From assembly GCA_027487895.1 (NCBI GenBank), contig JAIYCS010000003.1, positions 1-35,125 of the forward strand: DNA of 35,125 nucleotides, written 5' to 3'. Positions 8,109 to 16,914 of this stretch are shown here, in pieces (position 1 is the first letter of the stretch; every line of letters begins with the position of its first letter). Source of the stretch: Sediminibacterium sp. (GTDB lineage: Bacteria; Bacteroidota; Bacteroidia; Chitinophagales; Chitinophagaceae). A model generated the notes under the pieces. It was not told where the DNA came from and did not search any database. It saw only the letters and a program-made list of their open reading frames with translations. The translations under genes were made by a program, and so were the position numbers.

Positions 8109-8139
8109 TTTGTAGTGTCTGTTACTACTTTTACGTTGC
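8109..8139 (+). promoter_or_regulatory. Candidate promoter of the beta-glucan operon
   Basis: TTTG at 8109-8112 is followed after exactly 19 bases by TACGTTGC at 8132-8139. The Bacteroidota consensus is TTTG-N19-21-TAnnTTTG; the -33 and spacing match well, while the -7 box matches only TAnnTT. A weak -7 box would fit a promoter needing an activator bound at the direct repeats. A start near 8146 would give a leader of about 35 bases. Confidence 0.42.
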
Positions 8140-8179
8140 CAAAAATTCATTTTTTTTCTTTCACATAAACGATTGCATT

Positions 8180-11100
8180 ATGAAAATAAGATTTATTCTT
8201 ATGTGCCTTGTTTTGATGCTCGGGCTTGGCGTAGAAACGCTTTATGCTCAGTCAATTGCCGTTACCGGTAGAGTAAAAAACAAAAATACTGGCGAATTGC
8301 TAGTAGGGGCTTCTGTTTCTGTTAAGGGCAAATCACTTGCCCTCACCGATGCCAATGGCCGGTTTTCACTAAACACAGCTGTAGGTTCTGTTCTAGAAAT
8401 CACTTACACAGGCTTAATTACCTCCAAGGTTACGGTGGTAAAAGCAGGTGAAGTAGAGGTTTCTTTAGAGCAAAATCCTGCAAACACACTTGGTGATGTA
8501 GTAGTAGTAGGTTATGGTACCCAAAAAGTAACCAAAATTTCTGGTGCTATTTCAACTGTAAAGTCAAGTGATATTGAAAAATTAAAACCCGTTAGAACGG
8601 AAGAAGCCCTTCAAGGTAAGGCGTCTGGTGTTAACGTTATCCAGTCTGGATCACCTGGTGCTAAACCAACAGTATTAATTAGAGGTATTCCTTCTTTTTC
8701 TGGTACTGACCCAGTTGTTATCATCGACGGGGTTCCCCAAACACTTACCGATCTTAATGCGATTAACGCTGCAGATATTGAATCAATCAACGTATTAAAG
8801 GATGCTGCTACCACGGCCATATTTGGTGTAAAAGGTGGTAATGGTGTAATTGTGGTTACTACCAAAGGTGGTAGAAAAAGCCAAAAAGCAGCGATTACTA
8901 TCAATAGTAACTATGGTGTGCAAGAAGTGATGAACACCCTTGGTGTTTTAAACGCTACAGAATATGGCGCCATGATTAATGAAGGTAGTACCACGGCTGG
9001 CGGCCCAATTGTGTTTCCAAACCTTTCTTTATTAGGTGTGGGTACCAATTGGCAGGATCAAATCTTTAGAAGAGCTGCATTACAGTCTCATACGATTGCA
9101 GCACAAGGTGGTAGTGAAAATATGACCTACTTTTTATCTGCGGGTTATTTAACCCAAGGTGGTATTGTAGGAGGAAACGATAAATCTCGTTTTGATAGAG
9201 GTAACTTTTCTGCCAACTTAACTTTTGATATTTCTAAGAAATTAAAGTTCTTATTAAATACTACTGCGGTTACTTTAAACTCTAAAGGAATCCAAGAGAA
9301 TTCATTTAATAGTGTTATTGGTAGTGCGATCAATTTTGATCCTACAGTTAGCGTATTAAACAATGTGCCTAATACAGTGGGTAGATATGGTTTCAGTAAT
9401 TTATTGTTATCTGAAATTTTTAATCCACTTACTAAATTAGAAAATACCTATAACTCAAACGTAGGTTCTAAAATTTACGGAAAGTTTGAGTTGCAATACA
9501 AGGTTTTAAACAACCTTACATTGTCTTCTCGTTTTGGTTATACAAAATATGATGGCAATGCTAAAAGCTTTAACCCACTTGTATTTTATGGCCCGCAAAA
9601 CGTAGACAATTCAATGAATGCGGATGGCTCTACAGTTCTTGGTAGATTTAACAATGTAGCGCACGAAAAAGTGAGCAACTTCAATTACACTTGGGAGTCT
9701 TTTGCAAACTATAATTTTAAATTTAAGCAAGACCACAACTTTGAAACAGTACTTGGTTTTTCATTAGCAAAAGTGAGCGGTAACGCTGCAGGTGCTACGC
9801 GTCAAGACGTTCCATTTAATAGTTGGGAATTTGCAGACTTTACGGCTGCAACGGGTAATAATACAGCAACCAATACAAATGCACTTGCTGGTTACTACTA
9901 CCAATATTTTAGAAGAAATCTTTCTTATTTTTCTCGTATCAACTACGATTACCAAGACAAATATTTAGCTTCATTTAGTGCACGTAGAGATGGTTCTTAT
10001 GCATTTGGTGTAGACAATAAATTTGGTAACTTCTTCTCTGGATCTCTTGGCTGGGTTGTTTCTAAAGAAAAATTCTTTAAAGCAGACTGGGTAGATCAAT
10101 TAAAAATTAGAGGTAGTTATGGTAGCATTGGTAACGAAAATGTAAACCCACAATTTGTAAGTATTGTAACTGGCGGACCAAGTTATGGCCCTACTGCAAA
10201 TAGTAATGGATACACATTTAACGATGTGTTTTATCCAGGTTCTACAGTAGGTTCTGCTGCAAATACTACACTAAGATGGGAAAAGCAAATTCAATCAAAC
10301 ATTGGTTTTGATTTAGTAGTTCTAAATAATAAATTTTCAATCAACGCCGATTATTTCCAAAAAACAGTAGATGGTTTGTTATTTACACCATCGGCTTCAT
10401 TGTATTTAGGAACGGTACCTAGCCCAATTGCAAATATTGGAGCTACTAAAACCAGTGGTTTTGACTTCACTTTAAATTACAACGAATCAATTGGTAAAAA
10501 TTTGAAATTCAATACAGCATTGACTTTCACTACTGCAACCAACTTAGTAACAGCCACCAATGATAATGGTACTGCTAAAATCCTAGGAGGTTACTACTTC
10601 AATGGTCAATCACAAAGCGTAACTGTATTTGAAAAAGGATTTGCACCAGGTTATTTTTATGGCTACAAAACTGCAGGTCTTTTCCAAAATGCCGCAGACA
10701 TTGCAGCTTCACCTAGACAGCCAGGTGCACAACCAGGTGATATCAAATATGTAGATATGAATGGTGATGGTGTTATCAATGCATCAGACCAAACAAATAT
10801 TGGTAATCCATTCCCTAAATTTACAATGGGTTGGAGCTTTAATCTAACCTACAAGAATTTTGATTTCAACACATTCTGGTATGCATCTGTAGGTAACGAT
10901 ATTTATAGAGCCTATGAGCGTAATGCTAACTTCTCTAACAAAGACCGTTCTGTACTAGGTCGTTGGACTGGTGAGGGTACTACAAACGATGCGCGTTTCC
11001 CAAGATATTCTTTTGTGGATGCCAATAGTAACATTAGAGTATCTGACAGATACGTTGAAGATGGTTCTTTCTTAAAAATCAAGAATATTCAACTCGGTTA

Positions 11101-11296
11101 CACCTTTAATACGCCAGCTTCTAAAAAATGGTTCAACAGTATTCGCGTATATGCACAAGTAAAAAATGCTTTTGTATTTACAAAGTACACTGGATTTGAT
11201 CCGGAAATTGCAGGTGGCATTTTAGATACAGGTATCGATCGTGGTGCATATCCTCAAGCCAGAACATTTGCATTTGGTTTTGATATTAAACTATAA
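8180..11296 (+). CDS. SusC/RagA-family TonB-linked outer-membrane transporter (beta-glucan operon)
   Basis: 1038 residues. The signal peptide ends LYAQ (residue 24). A carboxypeptidase-regulatory-like beta-sandwich spans about 28-98, followed by the TonB box VVVVGYGT near 107-114 and a plug with the SusC signature INVLKDAATTAIFGVKGGNG. The C-terminal barrel ends in the usual aromatic-rich strand (ARTFAFGFDIKL). No STN domain is present, so it is not an anti-sigma-coupled SusC. It forms the importing barrel that its SusD partner, encoded 24 bases downstream, closes like a lid. With two GH16 enzymes in the same transcription unit, the expected cargo is beta-1,3- or mixed-linkage gluco-oligosaccharides. 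It is the first gene of the operon and lies directly opposite the sensor regulator. Confidence 0.95.
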   Translation: MKIRFILMCLVLMLGLGVETLYAQSIAVTGRVKNKNTGELLVGASVSVKGKSLALTDANGRFSLNTAVGSVLEITYTGLITSKVTVVKAGEVEVSLEQNPANTLGDVVVVGYGTQKVTKISGAISTVKSSDIEKLKPVRTEEALQGKASGVNVIQSGSPGAKPTVLIRGIPSFSGTDPVVIIDGVPQTLTDLNAINAADIESINVLKDAATTAIFGVKGGNGVIVVTTKGGRKSQKAAITINSNYGVQEVMNTLGVLNATEYGAMINEGSTTAGGPIVFPNLSLLGVGTNWQDQIFRRAALQSHTIAAQGGSENMTYFLSAGYLTQGGIVGGNDKSRFDRGNFSANLTFDISKKLKFLLNTTAVTLNSKGIQENSFNSVIGSAINFDPTVSVLNNVPNTVGRYGFSNLLLSEIFNPLTKLENTYNSNVGSKIYGKFELQYKVLNNLTLSSRFGYTKYDGNAKSFNPLVFYGPQNVDNSMNADGSTVLGRFNNVAHEKVSNFNYTWESFANYNFKFKQDHNFETVLGFSLAKVSGNAAGATRQDVPFNSWEFADFTAATGNNTATNTNALAGYYYQYFRRNLSYFSRINYDYQDKYLASFSARRDGSYAFGVDNKFGNFFSGSLGWVVSKEKFFKADWVDQLKIRGSYGSIGNENVNPQFVSIVTGGPSYGPTANSNGYTFNDVFYPGSTVGSAANTTLRWEKQIQSNIGFDLVVLNNKFSINADYFQKTVDGLLFTPSASLYLGTVPSPIANIGATKTSGFDFTLNYNESIGKNLKFNTALTFTTATNLVTATNDNGTAKILGGYYFNGQSQSVTVFEKGFAPGYFYGYKTAGLFQNAADIAASPRQPGAQPGDIKYVDMNGDGVINASDQTNIGNPFPKFTMGWSFNLTYKNFDFNTFWYASVGNDIYRAYERNANFSNKDRSVLGRWTGEGTTNDARFPRYSFVDANSNIRVSDRYVEDGSFLKIKNIQLGYTFNTPASKKWFNSIRVYAQVKNAFVFTKYTGFDPEIAGGILDTGIDRGAYPQARTFAFGFDIKL

Positions 11297-11320
11297 TCTT
11301 CACTACTTAAATATACCATT

Positions 11321-12832
11321 ATGAAGATCAATTCAATAAAAATAGTAGGCCTGGTTTTAGTTATTACCACGCTTATATCTTGTACAAAGTGGGTCGATTA
11401 CAATCCTCACGAAGATTTTATTATTACAGAACAAGACTACTTAAAGTCTGCTTCTGATTATAGAACCATGTTGGTGAGTGTATACACGCCATTACAATGG
11501 ATCAACCAGGTTGTTCCAATTGGTGATATTGCATCTGACAATGCAGTGTCTGGTGGAGAAAACGCTTCTGACGTTTTATCATTACAACAAATTGACGATT
11601 ATACGCACACACCAGTAAACGGAACCCTTCAAGAAATTTGGGTTTCTGCATACGAAGGTGTAAATCGTGCTAATTATATGACGCAATACAAAGCGGCTAA
11701 TTTAGCGGGTGAGAAAATTGAGTTTGCTGGTAAAGAAGCATTGTATGGTGAAGTTCATTTTTTACGTGCGTACTACTACTTTACACTTGTGCGTATGTTT
11801 GGTGATGTGCCTCTTTTTACAGACAGGCGTTTAAGTCTTGCGCAATCAAGAACTTTAAAGCGTTCACCTAAAGCGGATGTGTACAAGCAAATCGAAGCAG
11901 ATTTAACTGCTGCTGTAACGGCACTTCCTGCAGTTCAGGTTCAAAAAGGTAGAATTACAAAGTATGCTGCACAAGCTCTACTTGGTAAAGTATATCTCTA
12001 TCAAAATAAATTTGATGCTGCCGCTACCACGTTAGAAAGTATTATTACTGCAAATGCATTTACACTTGTTTCTGATTTTGGATCTATGTATTTAGCAAGT
12101 GGAGAAAACGGACCAGAGTCTGTTTTTGAAATTCAGTATTCGAATGTATCTCCTTACTACAACTGGGGTGGTGCAACACGTGGTCAAGGTAACTATGCGG
12201 TTCAGCAGTGTGGTATTAGAGGTTTAAATGGTTCTGCACAGATGCCTTATGCAGCTGGTTGGAGCACCAATTTACCTACGCAAAACTTGGCTGCTGCATA
12301 CACTGCAGGTGACAGACGTAAAAATGTAACGGTGTTGGATATTGAAGCATACAAAGCGGCAAATCCTTCCTTTAATATTACGTACCAAGTAGCTCCATTT
12401 AAAAACACCGGTTTATACAATCAAAAGTATTTGCCACGCAAAGGAGAAACTTCTGGTCAAGTAGAATTAAACTACACAAACAACTTTAGAATTATTCGTT
12501 ACGCTGATGTTTTATTAATGGCTGCCGAAGCGTTTAATAGAGCTACTGCACCCAATGATTCAAAAGCGCAAGGTTATTTAAATCAAGTAAGACAAAGAGC
12601 GTTTGGTAATGCTTCTAATAACATTACTGCAACAGGAACTGCACTTCGTCAAGCTATTTGGGATGAGCGTCGACTAGAACTAGCTATGGAAGGAGATCGT
12701 TTCTTTGACCTAGTAAGAACTGGACAAGCAGCTTCAAAAATTACAGGCTTTAGAGTAGGTAAGCATGAAGTGTTCCCAATACCTCAACAAGAGGTTGATA
12801 TTTCTGGTTTAACACAAAATGCTGGATATTAA
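11321..12832 (+). CDS. SusD/RagB-family surface glycan-binding lipoprotein (beta-glucan operon)
   Basis: 503 residues. The lipobox is LISC (Cys21). The N-terminal half has the TPR-like SusD fold with the family hallmark EVHFLRAYYYFTLVRMFGDVPLF, and the C-terminal RagB/SusD half contains IIRYADVLLMAAEAFNR and WDERRLELAMEGDRFFDLVRTG, ending in FPIPQQEVDISGLTQNAGY-type residues as usual for the family. It sits on the SusC barrel at the cell surface and delivers bound oligosaccharides to it. The 24-base gap after susC and the absence of any terminator show co-transcription. The ligand is inferred to be a beta-glucan fragment from the GH16 neighbours. Confidence 0.95.
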   Translation: MKINSIKIVGLVLVITTLISCTKWVDYNPHEDFIITEQDYLKSASDYRTMLVSVYTPLQWINQVVPIGDIASDNAVSGGENASDVLSLQQIDDYTHTPVNGTLQEIWVSAYEGVNRANYMTQYKAANLAGEKIEFAGKEALYGEVHFLRAYYYFTLVRMFGDVPLFTDRRLSLAQSRTLKRSPKADVYKQIEADLTAAVTALPAVQVQKGRITKYAAQALLGKVYLYQNKFDAAATTLESIITANAFTLVSDFGSMYLASGENGPESVFEIQYSNVSPYYNWGGATRGQGNYAVQQCGIRGLNGSAQMPYAAGWSTNLPTQNLAAAYTAGDRRKNVTVLDIEAYKAANPSFNITYQVAPFKNTGLYNQKYLPRKGETSGQVELNYTNNFRIIRYADVLLMAAEAFNRATAPNDSKAQGYLNQVRQRAFGNASNNITATGTALRQAIWDERRLELAMEGDRFFDLVRTGQAASKITGFRVGKHEVFPIPQQEVDISGLTQNAGY

Positions 12833-12863
12833 TCTCATTGTATAATCTATTGAATTAAATAGT

Positions 12864-14942
12864 ATGAAAACATTAAAATACATATTGAGTTGCTTGATAC
12901 TCATTGCTACATTCTCAGGATGTAAAAAAGAAATCAATGACGATGTTTCTTTCGTGCAAACGGCTGCAACATCTGCAAAATTGGGTGCTATGTTTACCAT
13001 TACCCAAGATAATACAGGGCTAGTAACAATTACACCTAATGGTGAAGGTGTTGCTAGTTTTGAAATTGCTTACGGACATGGAACTGCTGGTCCTGTAAAA
13101 GTTTTACCTGGTGGTAGCACTTCAAAAGTGTATCCAGAAGGTGTATACGATGTAAAAATCACAGGCACGAACGTTGCTGGTGTTTCTACAACAGTAACTC
13201 AAAAGTTAACCGTAACTTTTAGAGCACCTGAAAATTTAGAGGTAACAGCAGTGATTGATCCTGCTAATAAATACAAGGTAAACGTTTCTGCAAAAGCATT
13301 GTATGAAACGTTCTTCCAGGTATATTTTGGCGATGTTGCCAATGAAGTACCTACTAACTTTTTAGAAGGTCAAACTATTTCTAAAACTTATGCAAGAACT
13401 GGTTCTTATACTGTAAGAGTTGTTGCATTAAGTGGTGGTGCTGCAACAACAACATTTACAAGAGTTATTACGATTGTAGATCCTGTTGTACTTCCTGTAA
13501 CTTTTGAATCTACTTCTATCAACTATGCATGGAATGATTTTAGTGGTGGTAATGTAACAGTTGTTGCAAACCCGCATAACAATGCAGGAAATCCATCTAC
13601 GCGTGTAGCTAGAATGGTAAAAAATGCTGGTGATCCTTGGGGTGGAAGCTGGATTGGACTTGGTGGACCCATTGATTTCTCTGCAAACAAAGTATTTCGA
13701 ATGAAAGTATTTTCTCCAAGAGTAGGCGCTAAAGTGCTTCTTAAAGTTGAAAATGCTGGAAACGGTAACATTGCTTTCGAAAGAGAAGTATTAACAACAG
13801 TTGCCAATGCTTGGGAAGATTTAGCGTTTGATTATAGAACCATTAATACTTCAAATGAGTACCATAACATCGTTGTTATTTTTGACAATGGTACACCTGG
13901 TGACGGATCTGCTAATTTCACTTTTTTCATGGATGATATTAGACTAACAGATGCAATGCCTAACTCTAGAATAGATTTACCTGTAACATTTGATGTGCCT
14001 GGTGTAAACTATACGGTAACAGATTTTGGTAACAACCAAACTGTAGATGCAGTGGATCCTACCAATCCAAACAATAAGGTTAAAAAAACAACCAAAGTAA
14101 ATGGTGCAGAAACTTGGGCAGGAACTACTATTGGAACCAATACTGGTTTTGCAACTGCTATTCCTTTAACAGCTGCTGCGTCTCAAATGAGCGTACGAGT
14201 ATACTCTCCAGCTGCAGGCATTCGAGTTTTATTAAAAGTAGAAGACCATACCAATGGACAGCGTTCGGTTGAAACTTTTGCAACTACAACAACTTCAGGT
14301 GAGTGGGAAACATTGATTTTTGATTTCAATAACAATGCGCCAGGTACACCTGCATTCAATCCAAATACGACCTATACCATGGCTTCCATATTCTTTGATT
14401 TTGGAAATGCTGGTAACGGTAAAGTGTTTTACTGGGATGATGTGAGAAAATTGGCAACCAATTTTGTTGAAACAGTAAGTCTTCCATTGACATTTGAATC
14501 AAGTTCACTAACCTATACCTTCAACGATTTTGATGGTGGTGTTGCCACTGTTATTAATAATCCTCAATCTGGCGGTAGTAACACAAGTGCTAAAGTTGGT
14601 AGAATGGTTAAAAATGGAGGTCAAATTTGGGGTGGAAGCTGGATCGGTTTAGCGGCTCCAATTGATTTCTCAACTAAGAAAACATTTAGAGTTAAAGTAT
14701 TCTCTCCAAGAGTTGGTGCTAAGCTATTATTAAAAGTAGAAAACCAAAACAACGGCGGTATCAGTTTTGAAAAAGAAGCAACAACTACCGTTGCCGGGGC
14801 TTGGGAAACTTTAACGTTTGATTACAGTGCAATCAACACATCAAATACCTATCAAAAAATCGTATTAATTTTTGATTTAGGAACAGTGGGTGATGGCTCT
14901 GCAAACTTTACGTTCTTATTTGATGATATCACCTTAAATTAA
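12864..14942 (+). CDS. Surface glycan-binding lipoprotein: two PKD-like domains plus three carbohydrate-binding-type repeats
   Basis: 692 residues, lipobox FSGC (Cys20) followed by the acidic stretch KKEINDD, compatible with surface export. Two PKD/Ig-like domains cover about 33-118 and 119-205. Three related modules follow at about 209-361, 371-529 and 539-691. Each opens with LPVTF or LPLTF, has a (R/K)V(F/Y)SP segment followed by (V/L)LLKVE, and closes with an aromatic-DD motif (FFMDDI, FYWDDV, FLFDDI), a calcium-type beta-sandwich pattern of carbohydrate-binding modules. Modules one and three are much more alike than either is to the middle one. No catalytic signature is visible. The position just after SusD is that of a SusE-like glycan-binding protein, so it probably tethers beta-glucan at the surface; the CBM family cannot be named from sequence alone. 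Confidence 0.82.
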   Translation: MKTLKYILSCLILIATFSGCKKEINDDVSFVQTAATSAKLGAMFTITQDNTGLVTITPNGEGVASFEIAYGHGTAGPVKVLPGGSTSKVYPEGVYDVKITGTNVAGVSTTVTQKLTVTFRAPENLEVTAVIDPANKYKVNVSAKALYETFFQVYFGDVANEVPTNFLEGQTISKTYARTGSYTVRVVALSGGAATTTFTRVITIVDPVVLPVTFESTSINYAWNDFSGGNVTVVANPHNNAGNPSTRVARMVKNAGDPWGGSWIGLGGPIDFSANKVFRMKVFSPRVGAKVLLKVENAGNGNIAFEREVLTTVANAWEDLAFDYRTINTSNEYHNIVVIFDNGTPGDGSANFTFFMDDIRLTDAMPNSRIDLPVTFDVPGVNYTVTDFGNNQTVDAVDPTNPNNKVKKTTKVNGAETWAGTTIGTNTGFATAIPLTAAASQMSVRVYSPAAGIRVLLKVEDHTNGQRSVETFATTTTSGEWETLIFDFNNNAPGTPAFNPNTTYTMASIFFDFGNAGNGKVFYWDDVRKLATNFVETVSLPLTFESSSLTYTFNDFDGGVATVINNPQSGGSNTSAKVGRMVKNGGQIWGGSWIGLAAPIDFSTKKTFRVKVFSPRVGAKLLLKVENQNNGGISFEKEATTTVAGAWETLTFDYSAINTSNTYQKIVLIFDLGTVGDGSANFTFLFDDITLN
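13488..14936 (+). repeat. Three tandem coding repeats of a carbohydrate-binding-type module
   Basis: Units lie at about 13488-13946, 13977-14450 and 14481-14936. The outer two share long DNA stretches with mostly synonymous changes, for example GGTGGAAGCTGGAT at 13640-13653 and 14630-14643 and the SPRVGAK coding segments. The middle unit is clearly more diverged and lacks the GGSWIGL phrase. This is internal duplication within one gene, not a mobile repeat. Confidence 0.75.
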
Positions 14943-14961
14943 TTTGATAAAACCTACAATT

Positions 14962-15858
14962 ATGAAAAATAATTTAAAATATATTGTTGCGGTTTTGTTT
15001 ATCACAACTATTGGTTTTGTTTCTTGTAAAAAAACTGAATATAGTTTTGGTAATATTAAAACTCCAACAGGTCTAACACTTACTACAGCTGTAGTAGGTG
15101 TAGATGCTACAAACCCTAACGGTAATGGAACAGGATCTGTAACTATTACTGCTAAAGCAACTGATGCGTTAACCTACAACATTGATTTTGGTGATGGTAA
15201 AACACAAGTTGTTCCTTCAGGTACTATTACCTATAAATATGCAACACCTGGTGTTAATGATTATGTTGTGACTGTTCGGGCAATTGGTACAGGTGGTGCA
15301 GTTTCTGTGATTAGTAGAAAAGTAACTGTGTTTGTAGCGTTTACAATTCCTCAAGCCATTTTGGATGCACTTACAGGAACCGGTTCTCGCACTTGGATGA
15401 CAGATAGAGATGCCCCTGGACATTTTGGTGTTGGGCCTTCTGATGCATTTGCACCTATCTGGTATTCTGCAACTCCTAACTCTAGAGAAGCATGTGCGTA
15501 TGATGATGAAATTACTTTCACCAAAGATGCGCTGAACAATATTTCAATGACGATTAACAATAAGGGTCAGTCATTTTCTATTGGTGCAGCTAGTGCGTTT
15601 TATGGTTTTGGTGGTGGTGATGCATGTTTTAACATCGTAACAACTGGCACTAAAAAGCTAGCATTCATGGATGCGACTTCTGCGTCTACATCTGCGGTAT
15701 CTACTAGAATTCAATTTATGGTTCCAGGTAATGGCATCATCAATTTTGGAACTGGTGGAACAACCTATGAAATTTTAAGCGCAACAGCTACGAGTATTCA
15801 TTTAAGAAATATTGGTGCTGATGGTAACTCTTGGTATCAAAAATTGAAGGTAAAATAA
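14962..15858 (+). CDS. PKD-domain lipoprotein, probable accessory glycan-binding protein
   Basis: 298 residues starting at the ATG at 14962, which opens a clean lipoprotein signal (GFVSC, Cys near 22). The TTG at 14944 only adds six unlikely residues. A PKD domain spans about 50-125, with YNIDFGDGKTQVVPSGTITY as its core. The remaining 170 residues begin GSRTWMTDRDAPGHFGVGP and contain a cysteine pair (REACAYDDE and GGDACF) and a beta-rich C-terminus ending SWYQKLKVK. No catalytic motif is recognised. PKD lipoproteins in this slot of laminarin-type loci act as second surface binding proteins, and that is the inferred role here. The PKD domain is closely related to those in the genes on both sides. 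Spacing of 19 bases upstream and 10 bases downstream places it inside the operon. Confidence 0.75.
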   Translation: MKNNLKYIVAVLFITTIGFVSCKKTEYSFGNIKTPTGLTLTTAVVGVDATNPNGNGTGSVTITAKATDALTYNIDFGDGKTQVVPSGTITYKYATPGVNDYVVTVRAIGTGGAVSVISRKVTVFVAFTIPQAILDALTGTGSRTWMTDRDAPGHFGVGPSDAFAPIWYSATPNSREACAYDDEITFTKDALNNISMTINNKGQSFSIGAASAFYGFGGGDACFNIVTTGTKKLAFMDATSASTSAVSTRIQFMVPGNGIINFGTGGTTYEILSATATSIHLRNIGADGNSWYQKLKVK

Positions 15859-15868
15859 TCGGTAGCAA

Positions 15869-16894
15869 GTGCGTTTGAACTATTTATTATTGATTTTATT
15901 TACAAGTGCATCATCTTTTTGGGCTTGCTCAAAGGGTGGTGCACCTGTTGTAAATCCTGCGCCATCTAATCTAACAGTTACTGCAACAGTCAGTGCCGAT
16001 AATAGTGGCAATGTAAATTTTGTAGCTTCTGCTACAAATGCTACGACCTATGATTATGATTTTGGAAATGGTGTATTTCAAACGGTTCCTTCTGGAACTG
16101 TTATGTATAAATATCCGGCATCCGGAAATTATAAGGTCAATGTTATTGCTAAAAGTGCAGGTGGGCAAACGATATCAAAATCAATTGATGTTGCCGTTAC
16201 GGTAGCACAATCTTTAATCTGGTCCGATGAATTTGATGTACCTGGTGCACCCAATCCAGCAAAATGGAATTATGACCTTGGTGCTGGTGGATGGGGTAAT
16301 CAAGAAGTGCAATTTTATACCAGTCGAACAGATAATGCGATTGTTTCAAATGGCACATTAAAAATTATTGCCAAAAAAGAAAACTTTAGCGGTAGTGCTT
16401 ATACTTCTGCAAGACTTTTAACAAAGGATAAATTTTCATTCAAGTACGGAAAAATTGAAGTGCGCGCTAAAATGCCAGTAGGTGCTGGTACTTGGCCAGC
16501 TGCTTGGATGTTAGGAGCAAATATCAATACGGTGAACTGGCCTAATTGTGGCGAAATTGATATCGTTGAGCACAAGGGCAGTGACGTCAATAAAATTTAT
16601 GGCACCCTCCATTTTCCGGGTAATTTTGGTGGCAATGCGGTAGGTGGTACTCGAATTATTACCGGAGCGACTACCGAATTTCACGTGTATTCTTGCGAAT
16701 GGACGGCGCTTTCCATCAAATTTTTTGTTGATGGCACACAATACTTCTCTTTTGCCAACAATAATACGTTGCCGTTTAACCAAAACTTTTTCGTGCTTTT
16801 AAATTTAGCCATGGGTGGAACCTTTGGTGGGCCTGTTGATGCTGGCCTTACAAGTGCCACATACGAGGTGGATTATGTGCGGGTGTATCAGTAG
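15869..16894 (+). CDS. GH16 beta-glucanase lipoprotein with N-terminal PKD domain (laminarinase type)
   Basis: 341 residues from a GTG start, which places a lipoprotein signal peptide (SFWAC, Cys20) at the N-terminus; no ATG in frame would retain it. A PKD domain covers about 30-112 and the GH16 domain about 115-341. The catalytic motif GEIDIVEH gives Glu229 (nucleophile), Asp231 and Glu234 (acid/base), in the spaced ExDxxE form typical of laminarinase-like GH16 enzymes rather than the ExDxE of lichenases. Substrate-cleft features include WGNQEVQFYTSR and the C-terminal LNLAMGGTFGG. It is expected to cut beta-1,3- (or beta-1,3/1,4-) glucan at the cell surface so that SusC/SusD can import the products. 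Exact linkage specificity cannot be decided from sequence. Confidence 0.93.
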   Translation: MRLNYLLLILFTSASSFWACSKGGAPVVNPAPSNLTVTATVSADNSGNVNFVASATNATTYDYDFGNGVFQTVPSGTVMYKYPASGNYKVNVIAKSAGGQTISKSIDVAVTVAQSLIWSDEFDVPGAPNPAKWNYDLGAGGWGNQEVQFYTSRTDNAIVSNGTLKIIAKKENFSGSAYTSARLLTKDKFSFKYGKIEVRAKMPVGAGTWPAAWMLGANINTVNWPNCGEIDIVEHKGSDVNKIYGTLHFPGNFGGNAVGGTRIITGATTEFHVYSCEWTALSIKFFVDGTQYFSFANNNTLPFNQNFFVLLNLAMGGTFGGPVDAGLTSATYEVDYVRVYQ

Positions 16895-16914
16895 AAATTT
16901 AATACAAGTAATTT

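Noticed and set aside
13523..13807. Minus-strand open frame inside the triple-repeat protein gene
   Set aside because: A shadow of the coding strand with no family resemblance; the same holds for the other antisense frames over the Sus, GH13 and GH3 genes.
14944..14961. TTG starts upstream of lipoprotein signals (also at 17944, 23814, 25434 and 28711)
   Set aside because: In every case an ATG a few codons later opens a clean signal peptide, and the extension is short and uncharacteristic.
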